From positions 1-42,802 of the forward strand of contig SYMW01000058.1 in NCBI GenBank assembly GCA_005805305.1: 42,802 nt of DNA, in the 5' to 3' direction. This stretch comes from Verrucomicrobiales bacterium. GTDB taxonomy: Bacteria; Verrucomicrobiota; Verrucomicrobiia; Limisphaerales; F1-80-MAGS106. A model generated the notes under the pieces. That model did not search any database. It was not told the origin of the DNA and was given only the letters and a program-made list of their open reading frames with translations. Made by a program: the position numbers and the translations under genes. Of this stretch, positions 1 through 9,135 are shown piece by piece (position 1 is the stretch's first letter; every line of letters starts with the position of its first letter).

Positions 1-399
1 GCGGTCCTTTCCCACCGCCCAAAAGGTTTCCAATACCCAAATGCGTCTCCTCAACCTCAAAACCCACTCCGTTCTACCCGTCTGGAACTACACACTTTCT
101 CCCGACCAAAATCGGAATTAATTTCTGCACGGTTCCTAAGCATGCGCCACGCGGTCGGGATGGCGCTTTCTTCCCAAGACCTCCAAACTCGCAACCTGGC
201 CATGATCGTCGTCGCCGCCTCGGCCGGTGTCGTGCTTCACTGCTTGAGTTTCCCGGCTTTTGCGACCCAAGTCGGGCTTCAGTTCTGGTTCCTCTTGGGC
301 GCGCTTTTTGGTGTCGAAAGAGGACGTGCTCACGAGATGCCACCGACCGAAGGCTTGGCGCATTCGGACGATTTTGGATCGGCCGGAAGGAGCCGCTGA
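1..399 (+). CDS. C-terminal part of a membrane protein, O-antigen ligase/polymerase-like (5' end outside window)
   Basis: The frame is open from the first base to TGA at 397-399, so this is the end of a longer gene. The first ~45 codons are polar. They are followed by two hydrophobic stretches (about codons 65-85 and 90-103), including LQFWFLLGALFG. This pattern, a last helix with a tryptophan before LLG and a short polar tail, is typical of the end of O-antigen ligase/Wzy-type polytopic proteins, but no catalytic loop is in view. A ligase or polymerase would fit the surface-glycan genes that follow. The next gene starts 4 bases after the stop. An internal ATG at 142 would give only 85 residues and is less likely. 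The family assignment is an inference from hydrophobicity and context. Confidence 0.5.
   Translation, partial: AVLSHRPKGFQYPNASPQPQNPLRSTRLELHTFSRPKSELISARFLSMRHAVGMALSSQDLQTRNLAMIVVAASAGVVLHCLSFPAFATQVGLQFWFLLGALFGVERGRAHEMPPTEGLAHSDDFGSAGRSR
387..392 (+). promoter_or_regulatory. Ribosome binding site AAGGAG deciding the start at 404
   Basis: AAGGAG lies 11 bases before the ATG at 404. The same frame is open up to 260, but the residues before codon 404 have no methyltransferase character and overlap the upstream membrane gene in another frame. The site therefore supports the shorter protein. Confidence 0.55.
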
Positions 400-403
400 A
401 AGC

Positions 404-1396
404 ATGCCCTCGAATTCTCTCGACATCACACTGTTCGAGCGGGTCATCGCGTGCTGGATCTGCGGGGGAACTGCTTTTGTCCCTTACCACCGCCTCAGGA
501 TGGATCTGGCGATCTATGAAAGCCAGGACCCTGAGCTGGCCCGATATCGGGACCTCACTCTGGCTCTTCATCGATGCGTGAGCTGCGGGTTCGGCCAACC
601 CGAGGCGCTGCCCACGCTTCCCCAATTCTTCGACCGCATGTACGATCAGCGTTGGTCGGACGACTGGATCGTCAGCGAGTTCCGAAATGGCGCCAAGGAT
701 CTGATCTTCAAGCGCACGCTCGAGGCCGTCCGAAAAAGCTCCAATGGATGCGGCGCCGGGAAACCAGCGCGGTTCCTGGATGTGGGAGCCCACGTGGGGC
801 GCTTGCTTTTTCTGGCACGAGAGCAAGGATGGCAATGCGAGGGAATTGAGCTGAATCCTAAGACTCGAGCTTACGCGGAGTCGGTGACCGGGCTCAAAGT
901 CCATCACAGGAACGCCCAGCAACTCGCGGGTTCCGGCGAGCGCTATCGCGTGGTCACTTTAATCGACGTGTTGGAACATATCCCCCGGCCGGTGGAATTG
1001 CTTCGCACGCTGCATGCCCTGTTGGAAGAGGGCGGCTGCCTGGTCGTGAAAGTCCCGAACGGTCGCGCTCAGCACCTCAAGGAGACATGGAAATCCAGGC
1101 TGGTACCCGGTTACCGAGCCACCCTGGCAGACAATCTCGTGCACGTGAACCACTTCAATCCTCGTGCCCTTGAGCTCGCGCTCCGAAACGCCGGTTTCGA
1201 TCAGATCCGAGTCGGGCAGGGCGCCCCCGAAGAAATTCCTCCGGTCACGGGCTTCCGAGCCTTGATTCGCAACCGCATGAGGCCCTGTTTTCTGGGTTTT
1301 TATTTGTTGGAGAGTCTGCCGTCCTCGTGGGTTTCTTCGCTGTTCTTGCACCTCCAGGCCGTTGCCATCAAGCCAGGCCCACACACGTCCCGTTGA
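404..1396 (+). CDS. Class I SAM-dependent methyltransferase with N-terminal CxxC pairs
   Basis: About 330 residues from the ATG at 404. Two cysteine pairs, CWIC (17-20) and CVSC (58-61), look like a zinc ribbon and precede a Rossmann methyltransferase domain. The glycine motif FLDVGAHVGRLL is near residue 125, the acidic residue after strand 2 is in EGIELNP, and LIDVLEHIPRP follows. This architecture (zinc-like N-terminus plus Methyltransf_11/23-type core) is common in polysaccharide and natural-product clusters, where such enzymes methylate sugars. Here it is the first complete gene of the glycan cluster, 4 bases after the membrane-protein fragment and 6 bases before a GT4. The substrate cannot be told from the sequence. 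Confidence 0.8.
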   Translation: MPSNSLDITLFERVIACWICGGTAFVPYHRLRMDLAIYESQDPELARYRDLTLALHRCVSCGFGQPEALPTLPQFFDRMYDQRWSDDWIVSEFRNGAKDLIFKRTLEAVRKSSNGCGAGKPARFLDVGAHVGRLLFLAREQGWQCEGIELNPKTRAYAESVTGLKVHHRNAQQLAGSGERYRVVTLIDVLEHIPRPVELLRTLHALLEEGGCLVVKVPNGRAQHLKETWKSRLVPGYRATLADNLVHVNHFNPRALELALRNAGFDQIRVGQGAPEEIPPVTGFRALIRNRMRPCFLGFYLLESLPSSWVSSLFLHLQAVAIKPGPHTSR

Positions 1397-1402
1397 GTCG
1401 AT

Positions 1403-2569
1403 TTGAACGCGCACCTCCCGGTGGTTTTGGTCACTGGAGATTTCATGCCTTTTGGTGGCATGGACGCAGCCAATTGGGCGCTGGCGCGCTGGTTGTCCGA
1501 TCGTGGAAAATTCGAACTCCATCTGATCGGCCACCGGGCCGACACCATTTTAGAGAAGGCGCCAAGAGTCAAATTTCACAAAGTCTCCAAGCCCTTTGGT
1601 TCGAATCTGATGGGGTTTCCACTCGCGGCCTTGAGAGGCTCGCGGATCGCCCGCGAGTTGGCGCACCGTGGCGGAAGAACCCTCATGAACGGAGGCAATT
1701 GCCCCGTTTTCGACGCCTGCTGGGTGCATTACTTGCATGCCGCTCACGAGCCGCTCACGTCCGGCAGCCCTGGAGCCCGCGCTCGAGCCTCACTCAGCCA
1801 TGCTCTCTACCTCCGCTGCGAGCGCCTTTGGCTGCCCAAGTCAAAGGTGCTTTTTGCCAACAGCCAAAGAACAAAGAAAGATATCCTCAGGCATTATCCT
1901 GTGGAACCTGATCGCATCCAGGTGGTGTATTATGGAAACGAGGGGGCCAGATTCCATCCTCTCCCTGAATCTGAACGGCTGGAAATCAGGCGCGAGCTCG
2001 GAATCCACTCGCCATCGAGCTCAAAAGTCGCTGTCTTCGTGGGAGCGCTTGGGGATCGGCGAAAAGGTTTCGACCTCTTGTACGAAGCCTGGCTCAGCCT
2101 GGCTCAACAGGGCCCGTCGTGGGACGCAAGCCTCCTCGTCGTGGGCGCCGGCCGGGATTTGGATCACTGGCGCGCGCGCGCGGTTCGCGAAGGAATGGCC
2201 TCCCAAATACGGTTTTTAGGCTTCAGGCGGGACGTGGAAAAAATCGTTGGAGCGTCGGATCTCATGGTTCATGCGGCTCGGTATGAGGCTTACGGCCTGG
2301 CGGTGCAGGAAGCCCTCTGCTGCGGCTTGCCGGTCATCGTCAGCGAAGAAGCTGGTGTGAGCGAGCGGATTCCCAAATCGCTCCACGGCTTGAGGTTGAA
2401 GCCAGATTTTACAGCTCAAGACATCGCTTCCCGGCTGCTCACCTGGCGAAACGACTTCGACCATTTTGCTTCGACGGCTCAAATCGCCGGCCAAAACCTT
2501 GCTCGCCGCAGCTGGGATGACATGGCCGAGGAGATGACGCGGCGGTGGCTGGAGAACTCCCCGAGCTGA
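1403..2569 (+). CDS. Glycosyltransferase family 4
   Basis: 388 residues from a TTG start; the first ATG (1445) would cut off the first beta strand, VVLVTGDF. The GT-B fold is recognisable: an N-terminal domain with VTGDFMPFGGMDAANWALA, a hinge, then the C-terminal donor-binding domain with KVAVFVGALGDRRKGFDLL. The GT4 E-x7-E signature is EAYGLAVQE at 295-303. Such enzymes move a sugar from a nucleotide donor to a growing lipid-linked glycan at the inner face of the membrane. It follows a methyltransferase and is followed 3 bases later by a GT2, so it is probably co-transcribed. Donor and acceptor are unknown. There is no clear Shine-Dalgarno before the TTG, so the exact start is uncertain. 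Confidence 0.85.
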   Translation: MNAHLPVVLVTGDFMPFGGMDAANWALARWLSDRGKFELHLIGHRADTILEKAPRVKFHKVSKPFGSNLMGFPLAALRGSRIARELAHRGGRTLMNGGNCPVFDACWVHYLHAAHEPLTSGSPGARARASLSHALYLRCERLWLPKSKVLFANSQRTKKDILRHYPVEPDRIQVVYYGNEGARFHPLPESERLEIRRELGIHSPSSSKVAVFVGALGDRRKGFDLLYEAWLSLAQQGPSWDASLLVVGAGRDLDHWRARAVREGMASQIRFLGFRRDVEKIVGASDLMVHAARYEAYGLAVQEALCCGLPVIVSEEAGVSERIPKSLHGLRLKPDFTAQDIASRLLTWRNDFDHFASTAQIAGQNLARRSWDDMAEEMTRRWLENSPS

Positions 2570-2572
2570 CAG

Positions 2573-3457
2573 ATGAGCCAGTCGCCTCTTCTCTCGGTCT
2601 CCATTCCGACGCACAACAATCGAGCGGTGCTCATCAGATGCCTCGAGAGCTGGAAAAAGCACGCGGCTGGCTCCGCGGTCGAGATCGTCGTGATTGAAGA
2701 TGGATGCACCGACGGCACCGCGGATTTCCTGCGATATTTTTGCGCTCGACCTCAGGGCGGCCTGACCATCCGATGGGTGCATGAACCCAACGTGCACGAA
2801 CTGGTCTGCACGAACCGGGGATTCAAGGAGACGGTGGCACCCTTGGTGCTCGTGTGGCAAGATGACATGTTTCTCGAAACCCCATGGCTTGTCCCTGAGT
2901 TGATCCGCACCTTCAACCGATATCACGACTTGGGAGTGCTGTGTCTCAGCCGCGGGCTGAATTGTCTTCCTTGCGACGCGCCCATCGCGAGCTGGGAGGA
3001 TCTGCATGATGGGAGTCGCCTGCAATCGACGATTGGCCCGTCGTTCTTCAACTGGTTCTTTTTGAAAGACGTGGATATCGTCATCCGCCCGTGGGTGATT
3101 CGCCGCGCCTGCCTGGATGCCGTGGGTCCGCTGGACGAGGCTTATCGGCCGACCGAGTGGGATGAAGCGGATCTCTGTTACCGAATTCGGCAATCGGGGC
3201 GGAGCGTGGCGATTCATGCTTATGAGCGGTGTGGAGCCTACACACACCTGGGCAGCTCGACGCTGTCCCATTCCTTTTCGGAAGCCTACAAGAATCGAGT
3301 GCTCTTGAACGGCCGACGGTTCTTTGAGCGGTGGGAAGGACGGATCAGGCAGGAGCATCCCCGCCCTCGCCCACTTCGGCCCCGGTGTCTGGTCGCGGCC
3401 TCGCTCGCCCACGCCGCCAAGCGCGCCCTCCGGTCCCTGTTTCGGAGCAAAGCCTAA
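2573..3457 (+). CDS. Glycosyltransferase family 2
   Basis: 294 residues, ATG start 3 bases after the preceding stop. The GT-A fold is seen in SVSIPTHNNRAVLIRCLESW at the N-terminus, VVIEDGCTDGTADFL, and the metal/nucleotide site QDDM around residue 97. The acceptor-side acidic motif EWDEADLCYRI starts near residue 195, and an aromatic/histidine segment follows. There are no C-terminal membrane helices, so this is a soluble or peripheral inverting transferase acting on the cytoplasmic face. It sits between the GT4 and the ABC exporter (9-base gap). It probably adds one residue to the exported glycan, but the donor sugar is not predictable. Confidence 0.85.
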   Translation: MSQSPLLSVSIPTHNNRAVLIRCLESWKKHAAGSAVEIVVIEDGCTDGTADFLRYFCARPQGGLTIRWVHEPNVHELVCTNRGFKETVAPLVLVWQDDMFLETPWLVPELIRTFNRYHDLGVLCLSRGLNCLPCDAPIASWEDLHDGSRLQSTIGPSFFNWFFLKDVDIVIRPWVIRRACLDAVGPLDEAYRPTEWDEADLCYRIRQSGRSVAIHAYERCGAYTHLGSSTLSHSFSEAYKNRVLLNGRRFFERWEGRIRQEHPRPRPLRPRCLVAASLAHAAKRALRSLFRSKA

Positions 3458-3466
3458 AATTCCCGG

Positions 3467-5308
3467 ATGATTGCGGACTTCAAACGACTCGTGAGCCTGG
3501 CCCGGTGCTTCCACCGAATCCGGCCTCATCTCAGGGGAGGCCGGTGGCTGTTCGTGGCGGTGCTGGGGAGCTCGCTGTTAATGACCTTGTTCGAAGGGGT
3601 TGGAGTGGGCATGTTGGTCCCCCTGCTCTCCTTGCTGATGGGTGGTGAGAACTCCAGCCCGATGAGACCCATCCAGTGGCTCCAATCTTTCTTTCCTGGA
3701 AAAACTTCCGGCTTCTATGTCGCCGCGTTCGCCACCATCATTGTTGTGGCCATTTTCCTGAAGAACGTGGCTGGTTTTGTTTCCGCCAGGCTCTCGGCGC
3801 GGTTCAAGAAGCGAGTCCTGGGCAATCTGCGTCTTTCCTTATTCAAACGTCTGCACTCAGCCGAGATCGAAGTCTTCGAACAACGCACCGCGGGAGAAAT
3901 CTCGAACGTGTTTTTTCATGACACGATCAGAACCACCTCGGCATTTGACGCCGGGTTGTCACTGTCCCAACGGTTTAGCATGGGGCTCCTCTACGTGATG
4001 GCGCTGTTCTACATCTCCTGGACCCTGACGCTGTTCGTCGGACTGCTGGCCGTCGCGATCGGTCTCTCCATCGCCTGGGTCATGCGCCGGCTGTCTTCCC
4101 TGGGCACGGAACTCAGCGAAGCCAACAGGGCGCTGGCCAAAGCCGTGGGTGAATCCTTCACGGGAGTGCGATTGATCCGGGCCACCCACTCCAATTCCCG
4201 CGAATTGGATCGCTTCCGGCGGCTCAGCCAGAATCAGCTCAACATCGAGGATCGTTCCCTCAAGAACCACGCCTTGATGCATCCAATCGCGGAATCCGTC
4301 GCTGTGGTCGGCGCCATGAGCCTCGTGGCGGCGGCCTACATACTCTATGTGAAGCCTGGCCTGATGCTCAGCAGCCATCTGTTCGGGTTCTGCTTCATCC
4401 TTCTGCGCGTCATCCCGCTCGTGAACCAAATCTATCTCATGCAAGGCCACCTCCTTTACATGGCCAGCGGCGTGGAGGATGTGGAGCGTTGGCTTTCGCT
4501 GGTCCAGCATCCTCAAAGACCTTTTGGCACCGCCTCGTTTCGCAAAATCGACCGCGGCATCGAATTCAAGAATGTGGGCTTCTCCTATCCCAATGGCAGC
4601 CTCGCCCTGCAAGGCGTTTCATTTGTCATCCCTGCCAACCAAAAAGTGGCCTTGGTGGGCGCCTCCGGCTCAGGCAAGTCCACCATCGCCGCGTTGTTGC
4701 TCCGTTTGAGACCCCCATCAAGCGGCAAAATTCTCGTCGATGGCATTGATTTTTGGGAGTTCACTCCCGATAGCTGGCACGACGCGGTGGCTTTGGTGGA
4801 TCAAGATACATTCCTCTTTCAGGACACGATTCGATACAATATTGCCTACGGGTCCTCGACGATCGATGAGAAGGCCATCCAAGAGGCGATCGATGCGGCG
4901 AATCTGCGAGAGTACGTCGACGCGCTTCCCAAGGGGATCGACACCACGGTTGGCGACCGCGGGGTGCAACTCTCGGGCGGCCAGCGACAGCGCGTCGCGA
5001 TCGCTCGCGCCATGGTTCGATCGCCGCGGTTTCTCATCTTGGACGAAGCCACATCTTCCCTGGATACGGTGTCCGAGCGGCACGTTCAAGAAGCCATCGA
5101 TAATGTTTCCATGTCGAGAACCGTCCTCATCATCGCGCATCGGTTGTCCACCGTCAGGAACGCCGATCGCATCGTGGTCTTGGACAAAGGGACGGTGGCC
5201 GAAGAAGGTTCCTGGACGGATCTGATGGCCGCGAAAGGCCGGTTTTACCAGCTGGTGACTTCCGCGGACGAAACTTCGGATCTGCTTCCTGAAATCGCGA
5301 AAGTGTAG
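3467..5308 (+). CDS. MsbA-type ABC exporter, fused permease and ATPase
   Basis: 613 residues. Residues ~20-340 carry about six hydrophobic helices (ABC type-1 exporter fold), and ~365-600 form the nucleotide-binding domain. Visible motifs are Walker A GASGSGKST (398-406), Q-loop VDQDTFLFQDTIRYN, signature LSGGQRQR (502-509), Walker B FLILDE (522-527) and H-loop IIAHRLST (~557-564). All catalytic residues are present, so it should be active as a homodimer. Relatives flip lipid A, lipid-linked oligosaccharides or glycolipids across the inner membrane. Next to glycosyltransferases the likely cargo is a lipid-linked glycan intermediate. A 107-base gap to the next gene may separate transcription units, but no convincing promoter or terminator was seen there. 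Confidence 0.92.
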   Translation: MIADFKRLVSLARCFHRIRPHLRGGRWLFVAVLGSSLLMTLFEGVGVGMLVPLLSLLMGGENSSPMRPIQWLQSFFPGKTSGFYVAAFATIIVVAIFLKNVAGFVSARLSARFKKRVLGNLRLSLFKRLHSAEIEVFEQRTAGEISNVFFHDTIRTTSAFDAGLSLSQRFSMGLLYVMALFYISWTLTLFVGLLAVAIGLSIAWVMRRLSSLGTELSEANRALAKAVGESFTGVRLIRATHSNSRELDRFRRLSQNQLNIEDRSLKNHALMHPIAESVAVVGAMSLVAAAYILYVKPGLMLSSHLFGFCFILLRVIPLVNQIYLMQGHLLYMASGVEDVERWLSLVQHPQRPFGTASFRKIDRGIEFKNVGFSYPNGSLALQGVSFVIPANQKVALVGASGSGKSTIAALLLRLRPPSSGKILVDGIDFWEFTPDSWHDAVALVDQDTFLFQDTIRYNIAYGSSTIDEKAIQEAIDAANLREYVDALPKGIDTTVGDRGVQLSGGQRQRVAIARAMVRSPRFLILDEATSSLDTVSERHVQEAIDNVSMSRTVLIIAHRLSTVRNADRIVVLDKGTVAEEGSWTDLMAAKGRFYQLVTSADETSDLLPEIAKV

Positions 5309-5415
5309 AGGGTTGGCAACTGGCATGGGCTCGAACAATCCTGGTTTCCGATGATTTGGCCGCGCTCCCCGGGTGCCCGCTCAGGCACAAGTCGCCTGCT
5401 CCTCCTGACATTCTG

Positions 5416-6186
5416 ATGAATCCGCCAAGTGCGCCCCCTGGAATCTTGTGCCTGATACCGGCTCGTGCCGGATCCAAAGGATTGCCCGGGAAAAACCTCA
5501 AACTGTTGTCTGGAAAACCCCTCATCACCTGGACCATCGAAGCCGCGCTGCAATCGGGAGTGGCGGAACGAGTCTGGGTAAGCACTGAGGATGCGGCCAT
5601 CGCGACCGTTGCCAGAGGCGCCGGCGCCGGTGTTCCCTTTGTCCGTCCCGCAAGGCTTGCTTCAGACACGGCGTCCTCCTTCGAAGTCGTCGAACATGCC
5701 TTGGAATGGCTGAAGAACGCGGGGGAAGAAGAGCCTGAATTCGTGTTGCTGCTGCAGCCCACGTCCCCATTGCGCCAAGCGAACGACATTGTCGAGGCCG
5801 TGCGCTGCCAGCGGCAAGAGGGAGCGCCGGCCGTCGTCGGGGTCTGCAAGGTGTCGCATCCGCCGCAATGGCTGCAGCGCCTTTCACCGAAGGGAGAGTT
5901 AACGCCATGGCTCGACGGCGCGGGGAAGAGCCGCAGGCAAGACAATGAGGAGCTGTACCAGGTGAACGGGGCGATCTATTTTATCAAGACCCCGGTCCTG
6001 CGCGCGGCAAAGACCTTTCTGCCTGCGGGAGCTCGGGCGTATGTGATGCCGGCCGAACGTTCATTGGACATCGACACTCCCTGGGATTTCCATCAAGCGG
6101 AACTCATGCTCAATGATCGGGTAGGCCGTCATCGCGCTCTTGGAGCGGCTGATGCCTCCGCCGCTCTGTCTTCTTCTTCTTCATGA
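5416..6186 (+). CDS. CMP-nonulosonic acid cytidylyltransferase (NeuA/LegF-like)
   Basis: 256 residues from the ATG at 5416; an in-frame TTG at 5356 would add 20 residues of no family character. The nucleotide-binding motif IPARAGSKGLPGKNLKLLSG lies at about residues 14-33. LLQPTSPLR, VNGAIYFIKT and RSLDIDTPWDF follow, all typical of CMP-sialic/legionaminic acid synthetases, which activate a nine-carbon acid with CTP. The stop overlaps the start of the NeuC-like gene by 4 bases (ATGA), and a NeuB-like synthase follows, so the three act in one pathway. Whether the substrate is Neu5Ac, legionaminic or another NulO cannot be read here; the PtmE- and LegB-like neighbours favour a legionaminic-type acid. 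Confidence 0.87.
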   Translation: MNPPSAPPGILCLIPARAGSKGLPGKNLKLLSGKPLITWTIEAALQSGVAERVWVSTEDAAIATVARGAGAGVPFVRPARLASDTASSFEVVEHALEWLKNAGEEEPEFVLLLQPTSPLRQANDIVEAVRCQRQEGAPAVVGVCKVSHPPQWLQRLSPKGELTPWLDGAGKSRRQDNEELYQVNGAIYFIKTPVLRAAKTFLPAGARAYVMPAERSLDIDTPWDFHQAELMLNDRVGRHRALGAADASAALSSSSS

Positions 6187-7364
6187 CCGGGTCTTCCAAG
6201 GCCCGCGTCATCGCGGTGGCGAGTTTCGATCGCGCCGATTTCAGCGCTTGCCGCGCCGTGCTGCAAGCCGCGGCGCACGATTCCCGCCTGGCGCCCCGAT
6301 TCATCGCCGGCGGGAGGCTCCTGACCGAGCCTGGGGATCGCTTGGTGCACAGCTTGGAAGCGGAGGGCATGGCTCCCTCGGAGCGCATCCCCTGGAAGGA
6401 GGGCGATACTCCTGGCGATGCTGTGGCGGCGATCGCCGCCGTCACGACCGGCATGGGCGAGGCCTTGGGCCGCCTCGCGCCAGATGTCTTGCTGTTGGTG
6501 GGCGACCGAAGCGAGTTGCTCGGGGCCGCGAGCGCCGCCACGGCCCTGGGAGTGCCTCTGGCTCACGTCTCAGGAGGGGAGATCACCGAGGGCGCTTACG
6601 ACGATGCCGTGCGCCACTCCTTGACGAAACTCTCCCACGTCCATTTTGTCGCCATGGAAAACGCGCGGCGGCGAGTCCAACAGCTCGGAGAAGAAGACTG
6701 GCGCATCACCGTCACAGGCGACCCCTCCCTGGACGCCGTCTTATCGGCGCCGAGACTGCCTCGCGAGGAGTTGTCAAACGCCATTGGTCAAGATTTATGT
6801 CCCCCGGTGGTGGTGCTGACCTGGCATCCGACGACGCTTGGGGGCGATCCGAAAACTGAAGTGCAGGAAGTCATCCAGGGACTCGCTGACTACCAGGGCA
6901 CTCTTGTGATCACCGCGGCCAATGCGGACCCTGGTGGGGACAGCATCAACCGGCGATTGAGGGAGCTCGCGACGGTGCGGCCCCGCACCGGATTCCACAC
7001 GGCGTTGGGACCTCGCCTTTTCAGCAGCCTTCTCGCCATCGCCGACGGAATGGCCGGCAACTCTTCTAGCGGAATTTGGGAGGCGCCAAGCTATCGATTG
7101 CCGGTGCTGAACATTGGCGAACGTCAATCCGGGCGGTGCCACGCGCGAAATGTCATCCACCAACCATGCGCCGCGAGTGCCATCGCCAACGGATTGGAAA
7201 GCCTGCTCGAGCCCTCGTTCCGGACAGGTCTCGAAGGCATGACTAACCCATACGGCGATGGGCACGCCGCCGCGCGCATTGTCGAGGTTCTGGCCGGCCT
7301 GCCGTCACGCGAACGTCTTTTGAGAAAGCGATTTGTAAATTATTCATCAGACGATGCATTATGA
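6183..7364 (+). CDS. Hydrolysing NDP-N-acetylhexosamine 2-epimerase (NeuC/LegG-like)
   Basis: 393 residues; the start overlaps the previous stop by 4 bases. Family hallmarks are GDRSE (107-111), HVSGGE (128-133) and RHSLTKLSHVHF (144-155), then TGDPSLD, LTWHPTT and GNSSSGIWEAP in the second half. These enzymes remove the nucleotide and epimerise C2, giving ManNAc (NeuC) or 2,4-diacetamido-2,4,6-trideoxymannose (LegG) for the synthase. Length and motif order are normal and no key residue seems lost. The CBS-nucleotidyltransferase and LegB-like genes downstream point to a LegG role with a GDP-linked substrate, but this is contextual. The start of the next gene again overlaps the stop (ATGA). 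Confidence 0.88.
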   Translation: MTGSSKARVIAVASFDRADFSACRAVLQAAAHDSRLAPRFIAGGRLLTEPGDRLVHSLEAEGMAPSERIPWKEGDTPGDAVAAIAAVTTGMGEALGRLAPDVLLLVGDRSELLGAASAATALGVPLAHVSGGEITEGAYDDAVRHSLTKLSHVHFVAMENARRRVQQLGEEDWRITVTGDPSLDAVLSAPRLPREELSNAIGQDLCPPVVVLTWHPTTLGGDPKTEVQEVIQGLADYQGTLVITAANADPGGDSINRRLRELATVRPRTGFHTALGPRLFSSLLAIADGMAGNSSSGIWEAPSYRLPVLNIGERQSGRCHARNVIHQPCAASAIANGLESLLEPSFRTGLEGMTNPYGDGHAAARIVEVLAGLPSRERLLRKRFVNYSSDDAL

Positions 7365-8035
7365 AAACCATCTCGGTGCCAGAAATCTGGGAAAAGATTC
7401 ACGCGAACCGCCCGTGGGGACGCTATCCATCGGAGGAATCGGTGCGGTTTTTCATGGCGAACCGAGACCGATCGGGAGGCGCCCCCAGGGTCTTGGACAT
7501 CGGCGCGGGCGCCGGCGCGGTATCCTGGTTCATGGCGCGCAACGGCGCTCAGGTCACCGCTCTGGAGGGATCGCCGTCGGCGCTCAGGCAACTGGAGCAG
7601 ACACTCGAGTTTTTCCACGTCGCGAGCGGGGTAACCTCTTTGGAGGGGGACATCACGGCTCCCGGCACCCTCGTTTCCGGTGCGTTCGAATTGCTGGTGG
7701 ATCATTACGCTCTGCTCTGCAACCACGAGCGGAAACTTCGCGATGCCCTGGCGATTTACAGAGGCCTTCTCGCGCCCGGCGGCCGCATGCTGAGTTGTCT
7801 GTTTGGCCCCCTCTGCTCGGGGCTCGGAACGGGAATTCTCGTGGCCCCCAACACGTGGAAAGGCATCACCGAAGGAGTGCTCGCGAACACGGGGGTGAGC
7901 TCGATCTGGACACTCGACCAGGCCGCCGACCTCTTTCACGAGGCCGGATTCAAAATTGCTTATAAGGAGCGACAAATCCACGAAAGGGAATCGGTGGTCG
8001 TGGAGAAGATTATTCTGTGGGCCGATCCTCGATGA
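7361..8035 (+). CDS. Class I SAM-dependent methyltransferase inside the NulO operon
   Basis: 224 residues; ATGA overlap with the epimerase upstream and with the synthase downstream (ATG at 8032). Motif I VLDIGAGAGAVSWFMA is near residue 45, followed by VTALEGSPSAL (acidic residue of motif II). It has the length of a compact Methyltransf_11/25-type enzyme. Being locked between NeuC-like and NeuB-like genes suggests that it O- or N-methylates the nonulosonic acid or its precursor. Campylobacter legionaminic loci also carry a methyltransferase beside legI/legG, as known from that system. No residue in the sequence identifies the acceptor position. Confidence 0.8.
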   Translation: MKTISVPEIWEKIHANRPWGRYPSEESVRFFMANRDRSGGAPRVLDIGAGAGAVSWFMARNGAQVTALEGSPSALRQLEQTLEFFHVASGVTSLEGDITAPGTLVSGAFELLVDHYALLCNHERKLRDALAIYRGLLAPGGRMLSCLFGPLCSGLGTGILVAPNTWKGITEGVLANTGVSSIWTLDQAADLFHEAGFKIAYKERQIHERESVVVEKIILWADPR

Positions 8036-9135
8036 ATCAAAAAGAGCACGCCCCGAGTTTGACCGTGAAATGTCTTGAAGTTCCCGGCCGCCGCATAGGC
8101 GCCGGCCACCCCTGTTTCATCATTGCGGAGGCCGGCGTGAACCACAACGGCTCTTTGGAATTGGCGGAACGGCTCGTCGACGCGGCGCATGCCGCGGGGG
8201 CTGACGCCATCAAATTCCAAACATGGGTCACGGAAAAAGTCGCCGTTCCCGGCGCGCCGGCAGCGGAGTACCAGCGGTCCAGCCTGGACCACGAGTCGAG
8301 CCAGTTTGCGCTGCTCAAACAGTTGGAGCTGGAATATGGCGCTTTCCGCGCGTTGCAAGCCCGAGCCAACGGCCTCGGCATTCTGTTCCTATCCACGCCG
8401 GACGAGGAAGACAGCGCGGATTTCCTCGATTCATTGAACGTGCCGCTCTACAAAATCGGATCTGGAGAGATCACTAACCACCCTTTCCTGCGGCACGTGG
8501 CGAGCAAGCAGAAGCCCATGATTCTCTCAACGGGCATGTCGACGCTGGCGGAAGTTGGAGAGGCAATCAGCGCGTTCGAGGCGGAGGGCAACAGCCGGTT
8601 CGCGTTGCTTCACTGCGTGTCCAGCTATCCCGCCAAGCCAGCCGACTGCAACTTGAGGGCGCTGGAGACGCTGGGGCGGACGTTTCATTGTCCAGTGGGA
8701 TTCTCGGATCACACTGTCGGGCGGGAAATCTCCATGGCGGCCGTGGCTCTGGGTGCCTGCATCATCGAGAAGCATATGACATTGGACCGCGCCATGGCCG
8801 GTCCCGATCACGCGGCGTCGATGGATGCCGTGGAATTTGGCCGATTCGTTCAAGAGATCCGGGCTGTGGAATCATCGTTGGGTGACGGGGTCAAACGGCC
8901 TGCGGCCCCCGAATTGGAGATTAAGAAAGTGGTTCAGAAGTGCCTGGTGGCGTCTCGAGATCTCCCTGCCGGCCACGTCTTGGCGGAAAGCGATTTGGCT
9001 CGGCTGCGCGCTGCGGGTGGACTCTCGCCGGCGTTCCTCGACGCAGTGCGCGGCCGCCGCCTGCGCCACCCCTTGGCAAAACATCAGATCGTGGGCATGG
9101 ACGCTCTAGAACCCAAAGTGGAGAGCCCCGGTTGA
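8032..9135 (+). CDS. N-acetylneuraminate/legionaminate synthase (NeuB/LegI-like) with SAF domain
   Basis: 367 residues from the ATG at 8032, which overlaps the upstream stop; a GTG at 8017 is less likely. The TIM-barrel domain shows FIIAEAGVNHNGSLELAERL, ADAIKFQTW, KIGSGEITN, ILSTGMSTLAEV, HCVSSYPA, GFSDHT and EKHMTLDRAMAGPDHAAS. A C-terminal antifreeze-like SAF domain (~290-365) contains SRDLPAGHVL and the R-G-R motif. The enzyme condenses phosphoenolpyruvate with an N-acylated mannosamine-type sugar, releasing phosphate and forming the nine-carbon acid. All expected segments are present. It is the diagnostic gene of the operon; sialic, legionaminic and pseudaminic synthases share these motifs, so the exact product is open. 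Confidence 0.92.
   Translation: MNQKEHAPSLTVKCLEVPGRRIGAGHPCFIIAEAGVNHNGSLELAERLVDAAHAAGADAIKFQTWVTEKVAVPGAPAAEYQRSSLDHESSQFALLKQLELEYGAFRALQARANGLGILFLSTPDEEDSADFLDSLNVPLYKIGSGEITNHPFLRHVASKQKPMILSTGMSTLAEVGEAISAFEAEGNSRFALLHCVSSYPAKPADCNLRALETLGRTFHCPVGFSDHTVGREISMAAVALGACIIEKHMTLDRAMAGPDHAASMDAVEFGRFVQEIRAVESSLGDGVKRPAAPELEIKKVVQKCLVASRDLPAGHVLAESDLARLRAAGGLSPAFLDAVRGRRLRHPLAKHQIVGMDALEPKVESPG

Noticed and set aside
74-922. Minus-strand open frame of 282 codons
   Set aside because: Arginine/proline-rich shadow opposite the membrane-protein end and the first methyltransferase.
2216-3529. Minus-strand open frame of 437 codons
   Set aside because: Antisense shadow of the GT4 and GT2 genes, with no recognisable domain.
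5309-5415. Promoter or terminator between the ABC exporter and the NulO operon
   Set aside because: No hairpin with a T-run and no convincing -35/-10 pair could be found by eye.
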